A DNA stretch of 7,009 nt, from NCBI GenBank assembly GCA_003457145.1, contig DMSR01000091.1:1-7009 (forward strand). Reading direction: 5' to 3'. Under the pieces are notes generated by a model. That model had not been told where the DNA came from, did no database searches, and saw nothing but the letters and a program-made list of their open reading frames with translations. The position numbers and the translations under genes are program-made. Positions 6,951-7,009 of this stretch are shown here, piece by piece (position 1 is the stretch's first letter; each line of letters starts with the position of its first letter). Origin of the DNA: Bacillus sp. (in: firmicutes) (GTDB lineage Bacteria; Bacillota; Bacilli; Bacillales; Cytobacillaceae).

Positions 6951-7009
6951 AATTTTTTATCAATTAACAATTGCTATTTTTATCATCTATTCCATCCTTA
7001 TGAATTATG

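Noticed and set aside
6938..6970. Longer start of rluB at 6970
   Set aside because: No SD before it, and the extra residues are not family-like; AGGAG precedes the ATG at 6937, where the conserved MERLQK begins.

Overview
The window looks like a low-to-mid GC Gram-positive chromosome of the family Bacillaceae (Bacillus/Mesobacillus/Cytobacillus-like). It carries the conserved block rluB-resA-resB-resC-resD-resE, all on the minus strand, in the order known from Bacillus subtilis. The proteins are close in length and motif to the B. subtilis ones, and strong AGGAGG-type ribosome binding sites precede most genes. Genus is inference; family level is fairly secure.

Layout, reading with transcription from high to low coordinates. 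(1) 6938-7009: a short AT-rich leader with no gene. (2) rluB (6212-6937), a 23S rRNA pseudouridine synthase. (3) A 65-nt gap holding an extended -10 promoter and a strong SD for resA. (4) resA (5622-6146), a membrane-anchored thiol-disulfide oxidoreductase. (5) A 199-nt gap with a hairpin and a possible 27-codon Lys/Arg-rich ORF ending one base before resB. (6) resB (3797-5422) and resC (2597-3784), the two membrane subunits of System II cytochrome c synthase, 12 nt apart. (7) A 387-nt gap between resC and resD containing a multi-hairpin, repeat-like element and then a good intrinsic terminator. (8) resD (1496-2209), an OmpR-family response regulator, overlapping by 4 nt with (9) resE (1-1499), its sensor kinase, which is cut by the window edge inside the ATPase domain.

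Together ResA, ResB and ResC mature c-type cytochromes: ResA reduces the CXXCH cysteines of the apocytochrome outside the membrane, and ResB/ResC deliver and attach heme. ResD/ResE is the two-component system that, in B. subtilis, activates this operon and other respiratory genes under oxygen limitation or with nitric oxide.

The core genes are ordinary and intact. The part worth attention is non-coding: the structured element plus terminator that separates the cytochrome c biogenesis genes from their own regulators, and the small basic ORF before resB. I see no sign of an entirely new multi-gene system.
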